From Aquila chrysaetos chrysaetos (taxonomy: Eukaryota > Chordata > Aves > Accipitriformes > Accipitridae), in assembly GCF_900496995.4 (NCBI RefSeq), contig NC_044024.1:2108001-2172000 (forward strand): a stretch of 64,000 bases of DNA. Reading direction: 5' to 3'. Every line of letters begins with the position of its first letter. Positions within the stretch are counted from its first letter, which is position 1. The position numbers and the translations under genes were made by a program. Below, piece by piece: positions 36,601 to 50,000 of the stretch. Under the pieces are notes generated by a model. It was not told where the DNA came from and did no database searches. It saw only the letters and a list, made by a program, of their open reading frames with translations.

Positions 36601-38933
36601 GCGCTCGGCATCCCCGCCTGCTCCCCAGGGCAGAGTGAGAAGGGGTGTCATATTCAAGTTATTAGTAGGTACCTCTTCAGTCTGCCCAGTCCTCTTTCCT
36701 AACCTGATGTGTGCATTATTTACGGGCAACTGCCTCCTTGCTATCACTTCATCAGCTGCGCAGCTGCAGCCCCAGCGAAGCATCCCCTTCCCTCCCCTTC
36801 CCTCCTCTCCCCGCCATCCCACGGACACCTCTGCCACTCAACAGGATTTGCTGAAATAGGGATGGCTTAAGTCCTCTTTTAAAGCAGGCAGAGCAGCAGA
36901 GAAGGTAACTGGGATGTTCTCAGGCTCGGCAGGGTCAGAGCCCGACAGGGAGAGGAAACCTCCCTGCCGATCCGTTAGCTATATTTTAATATACATTGTG
37001 GGGACCTCAGTGGGAACGCAGCTGACAAAAGCCGCTCTGCCTTCCTGCACCCAGACCCTGCAAACAGCCTTTAGTTTCAGACCAGAGCCTCGGAGCTGCC
37101 CTTCTCCTGCCTTGCTTTGGTTTTGTCTCCCCTCCAGGCAAAGCAAAGCCCAGAGAAGCCTGACCTCGTCTTCTCCCACGTGGGGCTCTGGCATGTAACT
37201 ACGGAGTGGCCACTCTTCTCTTTTCTCCCACATTTTCTCAAAACAGCCACCGAGATGCGACCTGACACCGGGATCCCAAATGCTTCTGTTACTTCCAAGC
37301 ATGAGTCAACCAGACCCAATGGCAGTTTATCACTCAGCTAGATAATTCTGTGTTGTCACTGGTCAGCTGCACCATGCCATTGCTTCTGCCTCCTCAGCCT
37401 GACCAAAACCTTCAAAAATGGAGTGGATAATCAATAGCATTTTGGGGGTCACATTTCCAGGTGGCTCATGAGATTCCTGGGATTCCTGAGCTGTTTCACA
37501 ACCGCTGGGACTCTCCAAGTTCTCACAAATAATAATTACACCCAGGAACTGCAAAGCACAGAACAGAGAAGTCTTTTGCTTTGGTGCAAGCCGCTGCAAA
37601 TCTCTACATTTACTAAACAGCTTTTCTCTCCTTTCCTCCTTTCCCCACTTCCCTCAGTCCCCGGTTGCCTCTCCCCGCTGCCGCAGAGCTCGGTGTGCTC
37701 TCCCTCGGGGTCTACATGGCAGATGATCCACTTTTTTGGGTCCTCCCAGAAAGGAAATTTGGCCACCAAGTCAGCAGAGAGGTCTTTCTGAGCTCGGCAC
37801 CCGGCAGCCCCGCAGCGGTGGGCTGCAGCCCCACGTCTCCGAGCACCCGCTCCGACCTCGAGGTTGTGACCATCGTGGTTGTGGCTGAGGTCGGGGTGCG
37901 CACCCTGGTTGCTCTCCCTGTCACCGGCAAAGCTCACCCCATGCTGGTGGCTTTGCCACGAGGTGGCTTTAAGGTAAAGGAGATTTGGCGGATATTCAGC
38001 TAAAGCCTAAATCCAGGTCAAAGTTGCTTTCTTCTGCTAATCCGTCTCGGTCTTTATTGGTGGACCACAGAGTCTGAGAGCAGGTAACTCAGATTTTCGT
38101 GAGCATCAGGAGGTCAGCTACGCCTCGGATAAAAATTGCATGTTGCAAAGCGGCACATTTTATGGGACAACGTCACGTAAAGATCCTTTGTACAGATCTT
38201 CCAACCTAATGTCACTTGTTGCGTGCCATCCATTGTACAGAACGATTCTTATGCTTAAAATTTCTCTGTTAATTGCCATGGAAATTTGATAATTTCATCC
38301 TAAAGGAGAGTTCAGGAAAACTCAGGAAGAGCTCCGATTACTGAAAACTGGAAAAAATTAATCTTGATTAAAGCACTTCCCCCATGAAAATAAGGACCTC
38401 CTGAACTTTGCAGAGAGCTGATTGCTCGGAAGCTGTTCTTCGGGCAATGTCGAACTGTACTTCTGCCAGTTTTTCCTGCAACATTATAATAAAAGAATCT
38501 AGCCATCACAAGACAGAAAAAAAATCTCTTTAGAGGTGTAATTTAGTGGGCTATTGGCTAGACCTTGCTTCAGTTCCCTTCTAAGGGAAAGTGCCAAAAT
38601 ATGCATATTACCCTCCAAACGCATAATGGCTGTAAAAATGCCTGTCAACTGTCAGCACCCATAGAGTTTCTCACATGAAAAATAGGACTTGAGCATCAAA
38701 AATTTTTTGCCAACACCAACCAAAGGAGCAAAAGAGAAAATGGATGGTGTTTATTTGGCATTTTTTAAATGAGGAGGCAGAAGTCCTTCTCAGAAGTTCA
38801 GCATAGTACAGATTTCTGTGTCTTCTGACAGGTCGATTCCCTCTAATGTAAGAGACAATTGGGATAGGAAGTGCTACAAGTCTGCTTCATAGTGTTTAAG
38901 CACACCTGAAGTTTGCATTTAAAACCAAAGTGT

Positions 38934-38968
38934 TTATTTTATTTTATTTTATTTTATTTATTTATTTA
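38934..38968 (+). repeat. (TTTTA)n / (TTTA)n microsatellite
   Basis: TTTTA is repeated about four times and then grades into TTTA units. Confidence 0.95.
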
Positions 38969-41900
38969 AGTATTTTTCTTATTTCCTTTAAGGCATACAT
39001 TTGCCTAGCACTTTACAGAGTACGTGTGATGGTGGCTCTCCCCCCATGCATGCAGTGTCCTTGCAGTGTCCAAACTTTTACACCTGGGATGACGATCCGG
39101 AGGAACGTGCTTGTATATTGTTACCCTTGCCTACCCCGTCCCCACCCACACTCTCATACTTGGCACTACAGATGCTTACAATTATCTGCAGATGCAGAAT
39201 GTGAATGCAGATTTTGTGGTTACAATTTGTACCCCCTAAAATTGTCCTTTTGAAGACTTGTCTCCAAATTTCTCCAGGCTTTCAACACTCTATTTATTTA
39301 GCAATTGACTTGCAGCGTAAGAGAGCAAACATCACCCTTGCTCCCCAATCCCCCTCAGCAAAGAAGATTTATTACATTATTATGCAGAAATGTGCCAGAT
39401 TTGCTGGGAGGGAGAGGACGTGCCTGGCTGAAGCAACTTCAAGGTCAGTTTGCCCTCGGATTAGGGACAGACCTGCCCTGGTCCTCCCAACCCACGGAGA
39501 GGACCTGAGAACACAGCAGAGCAGTAGCTGCTTTTCTCAGATAGCCTAGGGACCTCTCCGAAGCCAGGATAGTTAAATCAGGAAATTATTCCACCTCTTT
39601 GGGAGCTGTTTCTGCAGAGAGCTCCACGCTGCTGCGAGGTCTTTCCATGTGGATTTTGCTGCAAGACCTCGTTGCTTCTCCTCCTTCCAGCTGCTTTGGA
39701 GACCAGAACAAAACGATGGAGAAAAGCATGTACAAAACAACAGGAGCCCACTTCCATAGCTGAAATTGCTACTGGAAGTGAGCATCAACGTAAAACCCAG
39801 CACCCCATGTGCTCCAGACCCCAGCTGGACCGGTGATGGGGTTAATTTTGGTCTGTTCTGGGTGGGACGTGAATTTTGTTGCTGGGTCATTGTCTGCCAT
39901 TGTTTCATGGGACATGTGTTTGCATCCTGCTGCTCAGCAGAGCCCAACGTTTCTCAAGAATGTGTTACAGCTTATGGTATGGATCCTCACAACACAACCC
40001 TGCTTTTAGCTGCAGGGACTTGAGAAGAGTTTGAAAAAAACCTGTGTGCTGCCTCTGATATGGATGAAGCACCAGCAGAAAAACATGCAAAGCTCCCAGT
40101 GAAACCACCCCATCAGCCAGGACTGCTCAGATGGTGTCAAATCACTGCTGCAGAAAATGGAAATAACTGAAAAAGTGAAGGATTAGTCCAAGGACGTGCA
40201 TGTCCAGAGTGGGAAACACTATAAGAGGTCTTGGCAGCACCAGCTTGCACTCACGGCAGCCCTTCCTCCAGCGACTTAAGGCAACGACCTGGTTCCTATT
40301 AGAGAGACGTTTAAAAGACAAGATAAAACCCAACTGCTGCCTACCCTAGGCGGTTCCCATTACCCAACTCATCCTTCGCCTCTACAGCTTGCATCCCTCT
40401 GGGTTGGACTGGTTTCCCATGGGACCATTGGTGGTGGAGTGTGGAGGAACAGAGAGAAACCTCGAGCTCCCCGGGGCTCACCTGCCCCACGAGCAGAGCA
40501 CAGCCTCCTTTAGGACTGCTGCCAGGATTTGGGGTGGATGGGTGAGCGGCACTGTTCAACCTGAGCTACTTCAGTCCAAGTCCAAGCTGCTTTCATTCAT
40601 GTTTTCCAATTGTGCCGCAAGAAGGTGAACATGGACACCGGGGTGATGGGGAACTGAGGCACAACGGGAAATGGGAGCAGCTTTAGCTTAAACGTGGTGT
40701 TCATACTCATCAAAAGTGATCACAAAACATGAAAAGCTAGAAGAACTGCTGACCTTTCCTGCCCCATCAGACCTCAATCTGAAGCTGTTGGAGAGTGAGT
40801 GGAAACAAAACCACACTTCAACAGCTACGTTACCCCCAAAGAGTTGCCATTTTCTTGTCAGTCACAAAATATCTGCATTTTAAAAGTTTTTCCCTCTTTC
40901 AGCTGGGATCTATCCTCTGCCCTGACTGTCAGCGCAGGTCCAGTCCCCAGTCTGAAACCCTTCCTTGGTCCCAGTCCAGTTGAGGCTTTGTGATACCTTT
41001 AGCTCATCGTTAAACAAAGCAACGAAAATAGAAAGAAAGCAGAAATCCATGGGCCACCTGGCCAAGATCCATACCTGAGATGCACAGTCATCCAAGGATC
41101 CTCACAGATTTCCTTGCCCCAGGGTAAACTCGATGCCATGAGTCTGTATTTTCCTTTGTGTAACATTTTGCTCAGAGATACCCAAAGTGGGTGCCAGCAG
41201 GCTGGATCTCCACCAAACTGGGCTGCATACACGCATGTTTGAGTCCGTGTCTGCATTTGGACAAGGTCCGCATTAGATAAAGGCCCCACACACCAAAATG
41301 CAATAGCTGAGAAATAATTCCCTGCAGCATCAGGTCTTCTTGCCTGAGGTTTGATACATCTAAGTGCAGGTTTTCACCCTCCTTTAGCACGCTGTTGAAG
41401 AATGTGGGCTGAAACAGCATGGGTGAAAGGGACATGTCTGCATGGGAACACTGGGACCTTCTAGACCCCTTCTGCAGGAGCTCTGTGTCTCCCTTTCAGC
41501 TACCTCTTTCAACGTATTTCCCCCCAGATACCACAAATCACAAACGTAGTCAAGTCCATCCCCCCTTCAAGTCCATGACATTGCTCGTGGTCCACACTGT
41601 GGTCCTCAGTGGTGGCTCAAGATGTCCCACCCCCTCCTTTCCACCCGTGTCCTCCACCGTGCCAGGGGCTCCACCAGTCCCACTGCACGCCAGAAGGACG
41701 TCTCCGAGGGGCCAGTGCTCCAGCCACGGCCACTTCCCCTGGGCTTCATTATTTCATCGACAGCAGTCAATATCTCCCTGCCTAGGAATGTATTTACTTA
41801 TAGGCACATAAGTAATTCATTTATAAAATTGAATTATCTGACTAGGGAGATTGTGTGTTTTGATTGTGTAGCAGTACTTCTGAAACCGACTTAAAATTGA

Positions 41901-44443
41901 TAAAAGCCAGATGGAAAGCGGAAACAGTCCATTTCATGACTCTTTAAACGTTTAAGTTGGTTAACCCTTGTACTGCACAATTTTTGAAGTTGGGGTGTAG
42001 TGTGGAAGCAATTTGTTGGTGAGTTCTCAGGATGCAAAGTGGGCTGTAAGTGCTCTCCGGGTTGTGTGCCGAGGGGGAAAAAGGAGTCTTTGCAAGGACT
42101 TTTAGTAGGAAAAAATACTTCCGAGAGAGATGTTTCATCTTGGGAGTTGCTACAGCCAGAAGAATTTCTAAGAGAATGGGGCAAAATCCCAACTAAAGGG
42201 TGTTTGGGTCCTGGGAAGGTTCCCGAGGGTGTGGGATGAGCAGTAAATCACTCAGGCAGCCCGGCTGGGGCTCGCATAGGGAATTGGGGATGGCAAACCC
42301 CAACCGGACCCTCCCGGCTCTGCTGCAGCTCCCTCCAGTATTACAGACATCTAGGAGGCAGCATGGAAATAAAATTGCCGAGAAGCCGACCAGAAACAGG
42401 AGCGAAGTCAGCCCGTCTGCTTCCCTCTGCATGCGAATGGACAGCAGAGGCGGTGAATGGGAGTTTATTTTGTTTTAACTACGGTTCAATCGTCAGAGAA
42501 ACGAGGAAGAGAGGAGGCACACGAGGAATAACTTTGAGGGCTGCTCGCTTGCTGGGGAGCACGAGTCCAGCCCAGGTGGTTTGTGCTGTGAAGACTCACC
42601 AGTGCATAAGAATGGAGCAAACCCACAAACTCACTTTATTTCTCTCTTCTGTCACTTTTATTGTTTGTGTTGGGTTTTTTTATATTCTATCCCCGTTTGC
42701 CATCGGAGCGTATTCTCCCGTGCAGGGCTGGATGCCGCTGTGGGCTGGAGCAGAGACCGCATACAGCATAAATTCCCGGCTCGGCCGAGCAGGACAGCCC
42801 TAAACCCAAACCTTTCTAAAATATCTACCAGTGCAATTAAAAACCTGCCTCAAATTCCCTAACAATTAAAGAAGAACATGATGCGACCGGCCCATCTTTT
42901 GTATCAGCAGCTGAAGGGAGGGAGGCGGATGCCGGGGCACATCTGCATCGAATCCCCGCTCTGTCTCTGTTAGCAATAACCTCCGCAGGTGCTGGGGGTT
43001 GTGTTGTCTTCGCCGCTTACTGCATCACCATATACACGCCAGATCTCTTCCCTCCGTGAGAAGTCTCTTAAATTAAATTGCCTTTAATTGGTTTACAGTT
43101 CTGCTTCTGCCGCGTTCGCATATTGGAAAATGGAAAGCTCTCCAGACCGAAATACTTTACGATCTTGGTTTCCATTTCGTTAATATTTTCCAAGCTGGTT
43201 TCCTGTTTTCCTGTTGCCAAAAACACACATCGGCAAAGAGTAAAATAATTCACATACCAAGGATTTGAAACAATTGTTTCTGCCCAGAAATTACTGAAAA
43301 CCTGATACTTTTTTTATCAGCAGACCCCGCTGTGATCCTTGCTCTCCCAACAGATGGATTTTTATCACCATTTATTGGTGCGGGGAGGAAGCCTGACACT
43401 CACGTGCCTCCCCGGGTTTTGGGCCCATACCTCGAATACCAGGGTCTGCTTCACTTTGCGAAACAATATTTTTCAGACCCCGGCAAAAGTGGGTGTTCTA
43501 TTCTCATCAGTTAAAAAATATTTCGTCGTAGAGCAAAAATAACAGGGAAGCTGTTAAAGGGCAGGCAAAGGGCTCCGGGATTGGAAAATTTCACTCTGTC
43601 TAGAGTTACTCCTTTCAGGGCTCAATTCAGTAGAAAAAAATTTGTGGTATTGTGAAAGGCCATGAAAGGAAAAACCTTTTTACTGGGGCACAAAGCCAAG
43701 GCAACTTAGCAGGCTTGCACATCCTGACAATTTTCTATGTACTTAAGCTATTAAGCTGCCTGTGCCCCGACTGTTCCTTCCCCACAGCTCTGGAGATGCA
43801 AACGTGGGAGTTAAGAGCTTGAAGTTTTGAAGAGCTGATGATTAAAACCTAGAGGAAATCTTGCAATAGTCCCATTGGGATTTTTTTCCTGCAGCAGGAA
43901 CCCCGGGGAGACGCTGGCGGAGCATCCCGGGCTGCCGGGACAAGCAGCTCATGGGGTATTGAGTACCTGGTGAATAAATAACAACATGAATTCCTCCATA
44001 TCAGGCTGGTTCATGTCAGGGATTTGATAAATGGCAACATTTTCTATTAGTTTAAATTTATTTTTAAATATAGGAGAAAAAGGAAATTATTTACATTTCC
44101 TCAGGAGTGGTCATTTTATGAAACATGAGCCAGCTTTCAAGGAAAACATGAAAAAAGGAGAGGGCGAATTTTGACAGTACATAGAAATACTGTATTTTGT
44201 CAATTTAGCTTGGGGTTGAGTGCTTCGGAGAGGGCAGAAGTAAATTTCCCTCCCTGCCTGCCCTGCCCCTGGGCACGGGGAGTTGGATCGACAAAGAAAA
44301 CAAAAAAGAGGAAACTATAAGTTTACAAACCCGTGGTCCTCGGATCGCCTTTCTCAGTGCAGCTCCAATCGGTTTTGCAGGGTTTTTGCAGTGGGTGAAG
44401 CAAGCCCTCCCAGGGCAGGAGAAGAACCGGCTGCAGCCTACAG

Positions 44444-44473
44444 AAAATAAAATAAAATAAAATAAAATAAAAG
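44444..44473 (+). repeat. (AAAAT)n microsatellite
   Basis: AAAAT is repeated about five to six times without interruption. Confidence 0.95.
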
Positions 44474-46390
44474 TATTAAATTAAAAAAAGGAAGGAGCAA
44501 GTGATGGGGTTTGCTGGTCCGTGGCCACCTCCGACAGAGCCTCAAAATGTAAGATGAGGATAGGTGACTGATTGGGGACAAATAGAACCGAAAACTGATG
44601 TGGCTTCACCTCCTCCAGCCTATTGCAATAATCAATACAACTTTAGAGGAAAAGGTAGAGAAAATCCAGGCTGATCCTATGGTGTTTTCATTGTAATTTT
44701 TCTTTGAGTGATTAAATTTAATGGAGTTAATTCTAATTTACACTGGCAAACTCAGAATCAGGAAGAAAAAGATAAAATAAGGATGGGGGGAGGGAGAAAA
44801 GCAGAATCATTTTAATTAAAAAGAGAAGAATTGGCCAAAAAGCTCCTACAACATGAATGTATTTTTAGGAAAAATCTGGGAAATAATGATAACCATTTTT
44901 ATCACTTGATCCTCCAAGCACTTATTGTTGATATAATTTGATGAACAAATCATTTTATCCCAATATTGCAGCTTAACATAAAAAAACCAATAAAAGTTGC
45001 TGATGTTTAAAAAAAGAACAGGCAATTTAAAACCCCAAACATTTCAGTGAATTTTGATTGAGGGAATGAGGGAGGAGGAGGGTGAGAAATGAGCCGCCTG
45101 CTCTCCCAGCCTCATCCAAGCTCTGTCGGCCGGTTCCGGATCAGGCCCTCGATCACTGACCCCGCATTCCCTCCCTTTGTCTTATATGAAACCGAATAGT
45201 GTAAATAGTGCCAAATGTGAAATAATGGATTGGAATATTTTAATGTACAGCAGAAGCCGTGTTATAAATCCGTCCCCAAGCGCTGAGAGCAGAGGCACTC
45301 TAGCAAGCATCGCTCGTGGTCGCTGTGGTTTAACTCACTCTCCCGTTAGCATCATACAGTCCTTGTAAAAGTACTAAATCACTCACTTTGGAAATTAAAT
45401 TGCGACTATTTTCTTTTCCCTGTGATTTTCTATTACGTGGCTTAAAATACATGATTTAAGAGGGGTATCTTATTATTGATTGTTTTATAAAAAGTGAATT
45501 AAATAATAGCTGGAGTTAAATAACCCTAGGTAGTCACCAGCTCTTACAGGTAAATATTTTACCTTCATACTTCAGGAACAGTAAATAATGTTCTATATTT
45601 TCCAGTAAAACTTTTCAGCACAGAAACTGCAAAGAAGCAAGCCCAGCCCAAGGTCTGTCCCTGCTGCCCGTCACTCTGAGAGCTTCTCTTCTTCTGCAGA
45701 ACTGAATTGACAGTAGCGGTCCCATCCTAACCCTATGCCAGCAATGGCAATGGCACTGCTGAGAATCGTTTTGTTTAAATTTAAAACTTGCAGGTCTACT
45801 TATTAAGGCACTGTGTCCCAGGCATATGAAATAATTTCTATATAGAAAAAAAAAAGAGAGAAAATTAATTTCCTTCACCCTGCTCGAGTTTCAGAGGAAA
45901 TTCCACGTTATCACTCTAGAGAGCACCCAGAAAAGAAAACAGGGAGAAAGAAATCTTTTCTTCCGATCATTAAAAATAACTGCGGCGCTGCTTCCTCTCG
46001 GCTGAGCAGGACGAACTGCACATGCTGTCTTTGGGATTCACTAGAAAACGGGAAAACAGAGTATTTTATATTTCCATCCACTGCGTTGTCTCTCCAGTCC
46101 CCTGCCCGAGTGCCTGTGCCGGGGAGCACTCATGTTAAAATTCACAAGCAATGAGTGTCGCAAGAAAATGGGGCCACAGACCAAGTTCCAGATCCAGCAA
46201 AAGGTATGTGATGCTGCAGGGAAATTGTCTTCTTGCAGGACTGGGAGGCTAAAGAAAAGCACGGTCTTGCCTCAAGATGGCAGACAGGAGACTTGGATCT
46301 CAGCTGCGATGTTTTAAATAAACGTGTGATAAAACCACCTCGACTGTCCCAAAATGTGTGTGCTGCTGGCACCACCCAACAGCCTTGTGT

Positions 46391-47060
46391 CAGCACCCCC
46401 AAACCCCAGTGCTAGCACCCCCAAACCCCGGTGTCAGCACCCCAAAACCCCAGTGCTAGCACCCCCAAACCACGGTGTCAGCACCCCAAAACCCTCGTGT
46501 CAACACCCCCAAACCCCGGTGTCAGCACCCCAAAACCCTCGTGTCAACACCCCCAAACCCCGGTGTCAGCACCCCAAAACCCTCGTGTCAACACCCCCAA
46601 ACCCCGGTGTCAGCACCCCAAAACCCTCGTGTCAACACCCCCAAACCCCGGTGTCAGCACCCCAAAACCCTCGTGTCAACACCCCCAAACCACGGTGTCA
46701 GCACCCCAAAACCCTCGTGTCAACACCCCCAAACCACGGTGTCAGCACCCCAAAACCCTCGTGTCAACACCCCCAAACCCCGGTGTCAGCACCCCAAAAC
46801 CCTCGTGTCAACACCCCCAAACCCCGGTGTCAGCACCCCAAAACCCTCGTGTCAACACCCCCAAACCCCGGTGTCAGCACCCCAAAACCCTCGTGTCAAC
46901 ACCCCCAAACCACGGTGTCAGCACCCCAAAACCCTCGTGTCAACACCCCCAAACCACGGTGTCAGCACCCCAAAACCCTCGTGTCAACACCCCCAAACCC
47001 CGGTGTCAGCACCCCAAAACCCTCGTGTCAACACCCCCAAACCCCGGTGTCAGCATCCCC
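46391..47060 (+). repeat. Minisatellite: 22-bp monomers amplified as a 44-bp dimer
   Basis: About 30 monomers of 22 bp fill 670 bp. The central array alternates two monomer types: one ends AAACCCCGGTGT (or AAACCACGGTGT), the other AAAACCCTCGTGT. The true period is therefore 44 bp, with copies nearly identical (for example, unit starts at 46501 and 46545). The left edge holds more diverged monomers with CCCCAGTGC endings, and the right edge decays into CAGCATCCCC. The C-rich strand is plus; the minus strand has GGGGTTTGGGGG clusters. Because 44 is not a multiple of three and no unit contains a plus-strand stop, all three plus frames stay open, giving long artificial open frames. Confidence 0.98.
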
Positions 47061-50000
47061 AGTCCACACCAGCATCCCGCCAGCCCGGCGCTGGTGCTGA
47101 TGGAACCGCGGCCATCACCGGTCTGGCGCAGCAGCGGGTGGTCCCGGCACCCATTGCCACCCCCGGCAGCATTAACGAACGTGATGACGAGGGGGGAGCG
47201 CCCAGCAAAGACCCACTGGAAGCAGGACTGTCCCGGGGGGATCTCGGGCCCATCCCGCTCCCTGACCTGCGGCTGTATGGACACGTGGAGCAGCTCCCAC
47301 CGCTGCTTCTCGTTAGAGATGAAAGAAGCAATTACTGCAGCAAGGACGCATTTCCCTGGGACAGCTCGTGAGCGGCTGCAGCCGTGGGGCATTTCAGCGG
47401 CTGCACCGTGGCACTGCTTTTTGTTCCCGGCTGTGCACGGGCGACAAATAAATAGCAACAGCAGCCTGTGCCTTTCGAGGGGTTTTAATTCAGCCCCACA
47501 GCAAAACCGGAGCATCAACCACCGTGCAGATGATAGACAAGGCAGGCAAAGACCTGGCGTGGGTGAAACAGCCTCTGTCCCTGCAGCGGCACTGTGGCCG
47601 CGGGCAAGAGGCCGGATCCATCCTGCACCCAGCCCGGGCACGGGGAGATGGCACCAGCCTTGCTAGGTCCTCTCTCGATGGCAGGGACCAACACCGACCG
47701 GCGCGGAGAGCCCTGAGACCGGCTGGTGATGCGCTTTGTTCCAAAGATAAATATTATCTCGATGAAGTGATGAGTTTATTTAGCGGAGTAATATACAGGA
47801 TTGAATTCCTGGTGCAAAAGATTGCCAAAATACGCTGATTTCGGCCCAAATGAAAGGAAGCCTCTTTTCCCACTTACCTGCCACCCACCCTCCCCTCCCC
47901 AAAATGTTGTTTGTGCAGGAAAATACTCAATCAAGAAGAATGACGTTGAGTCATTCAAACTGCTTAGTTTTGGCCACGCACAAATTGCCTGCTTTTGCTT
48001 CAGTTTAACCATGTATGCTTTATACTTTTATTATCAAAAAAGCAAGTTTCCACCCCAGTTTGTGTGGCCAAGAGCCAACGGCTCGGGGGATGCTTGGCAC
48101 GTCGCAGGGCTCCAGCACAGCTTCCCCCCGAGTTTCGGCCCCTGCAATGCCGCTCACAGAAACGTGACTGCCTGTGGACGTGTGCATGGCTCTTGACATC
48201 AGCATTTTAGCATTTTTCTGGGTTTCCATTGTTTTGTTTATTGCTGCGGGCTCATTATAGGTATTTATTGTGCTATAAAGTATATTCAGAAAGCCTTATG
48301 GGCTGAAGACTAAAGCTGCAGGGTGAGCGTGTTGGAGGGTTCAGTGCAACCTCTACTGTGAGTCAAAAGAGAGGAAAGGTGTTTGCTGAACAGATGTGGC
48401 TTATCCCCTTGCACGGACCCCACTGCTGTATCGCACACCTCACCCTTCCCTACCCACGAGTTAGAAAGGGGTGACTTGCAAGATGCAAAGGAGAACTCAC
48501 CGATGTATTGCTTACTATTTGCAACTGAAGTTCTCTTTTAAAGTGGTTTAAAACACTGAAGAGCAGCTGTAGTTTCACGTGACGACGAGCATTTTCTGCC
48601 CTCTTCCAGGAAACCAAGAGCTGGGTGCTGACATGCATCATCAAGCCATGATAGGAAGAGGAATGAATTAATCTTGCATCAGGGGACCCCATTATTAGCC
48701 CTTAAAAGCATCTTTCACCCAGGCCCTGGTGTCAAATGAAGGAGGCAGAGCTGCTTTTCGCAGGGCGGCTCGTGCAGGAGGGTATGAGATGCCACTGCTG
48801 GGAGCGGAGCCTGGTGCCCAGGCAAAATTCGGTCACATCTGCACAAGTGCTTCCCAAGGAAGCAAATTGCACGTGACAAGTATCCAACTACAGTTTATAG
48901 CTAAGAAAAAAATGGCAAAATAAACATCTACTCTGCATGAAGGGCTCTCTTCAAGTCTCAGAAACCGTAAACTGAGCAGGATGATGAGTGTTGGCTTCCG
49001 GGTGTCCAAAAACCTAACGCGGAGCTCTTGGGGAGTCGATTTGGTGACAGAGGATGGAGGAATTGCTAATCCGCACTCATCCCACGTCTCCTTGCATTTG
49101 AAGATAGAGCCTCGGAGTGTTATATCATTTGTTATTAATAACATCCATCGTACGCACCCAAACTGCATCTCATTTCATGCGTCCAACTGTTTGGGCATCG
49201 TGTGCCACGGACCATATGGGCCTCGTTTGAAATCCCTCCGAATCACAGGGGTCCATGTGCAACTGATAAAAGCCAATTTGGGGTGGATGGGAGGGGGGGG
49301 GCACCGCTCTCCAGGCAAATCCAAGAAGGACGCCCTATATGTTTTCTAAGTGCTAAACCCAAGGGAAATTACTTCATCAAAACCCGATCCAGACCACAGT
49401 AATGAAGACTGTGATGTAGCCAGTGTTCAACCATGTTGACTTTACAGTACTGGAATTAATCCATCTGCATTGCAGCTCGGTGAAATCATTTCCAGCCCGT
49501 AGCGGCTCCGGGGCTGACTTCATCCTTGCAGCCCCAGATGCAGAACCCTCGGAGTCGGGGGAATTACGGAGAGGACCGAAAGGCTGTTCTCCGTGCACGG
49601 TGATGGCTGTCTGCCTTCATGGGGATGTCAAATTTGTCTTAGGGACGATCGGGACCCCACAGCTCCGTGAGGCTTTTTGGTGGCCGTGCACAGCGTTCCG
49701 CTCATCTGCTCCCATCGCTGTGCTTCCCGCAGGGCTGGAGACAGGGGGATTTGCTGCTTCGCTCTCTCTCGATGAGATTATTCAATTTTAACCCCTATAA
49801 AAATCCCCGGTAATCTTACCGTGACCGCGGGTTATTCAGGGTGCAAATTCAGCCTGATGCTATCGGCTGTATCTTGTGCTTCCTTGGAAAGGTGCTGTGC
49901 AAGCACAGGGGCTTTCCCCGCTGCAATAAGTCCCAGCTGCCGTCATCACGGCAATCTTTTTATCTTTTAAAAATAGACATTCTGGATATTTTTGTGCTAT

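Larger units (their letters stand above)
33673..46390. other. Intergenic DNA, no gene seen
   Basis: Non-coding DNA containing two pentanucleotide microsatellites and AT-rich stretches (notably 43.6-45.6 kb) that could be regulatory. The open frames have no recognisable domains. Confidence 0.55.

Noticed and set aside
46354-47666. Three long overlapping plus-strand open frames (248, 411 and 298 residues) as genes
   Set aside because: They are the same minisatellite read in three phases, with unrelated tails. There is no promoter, splice or domain evidence.
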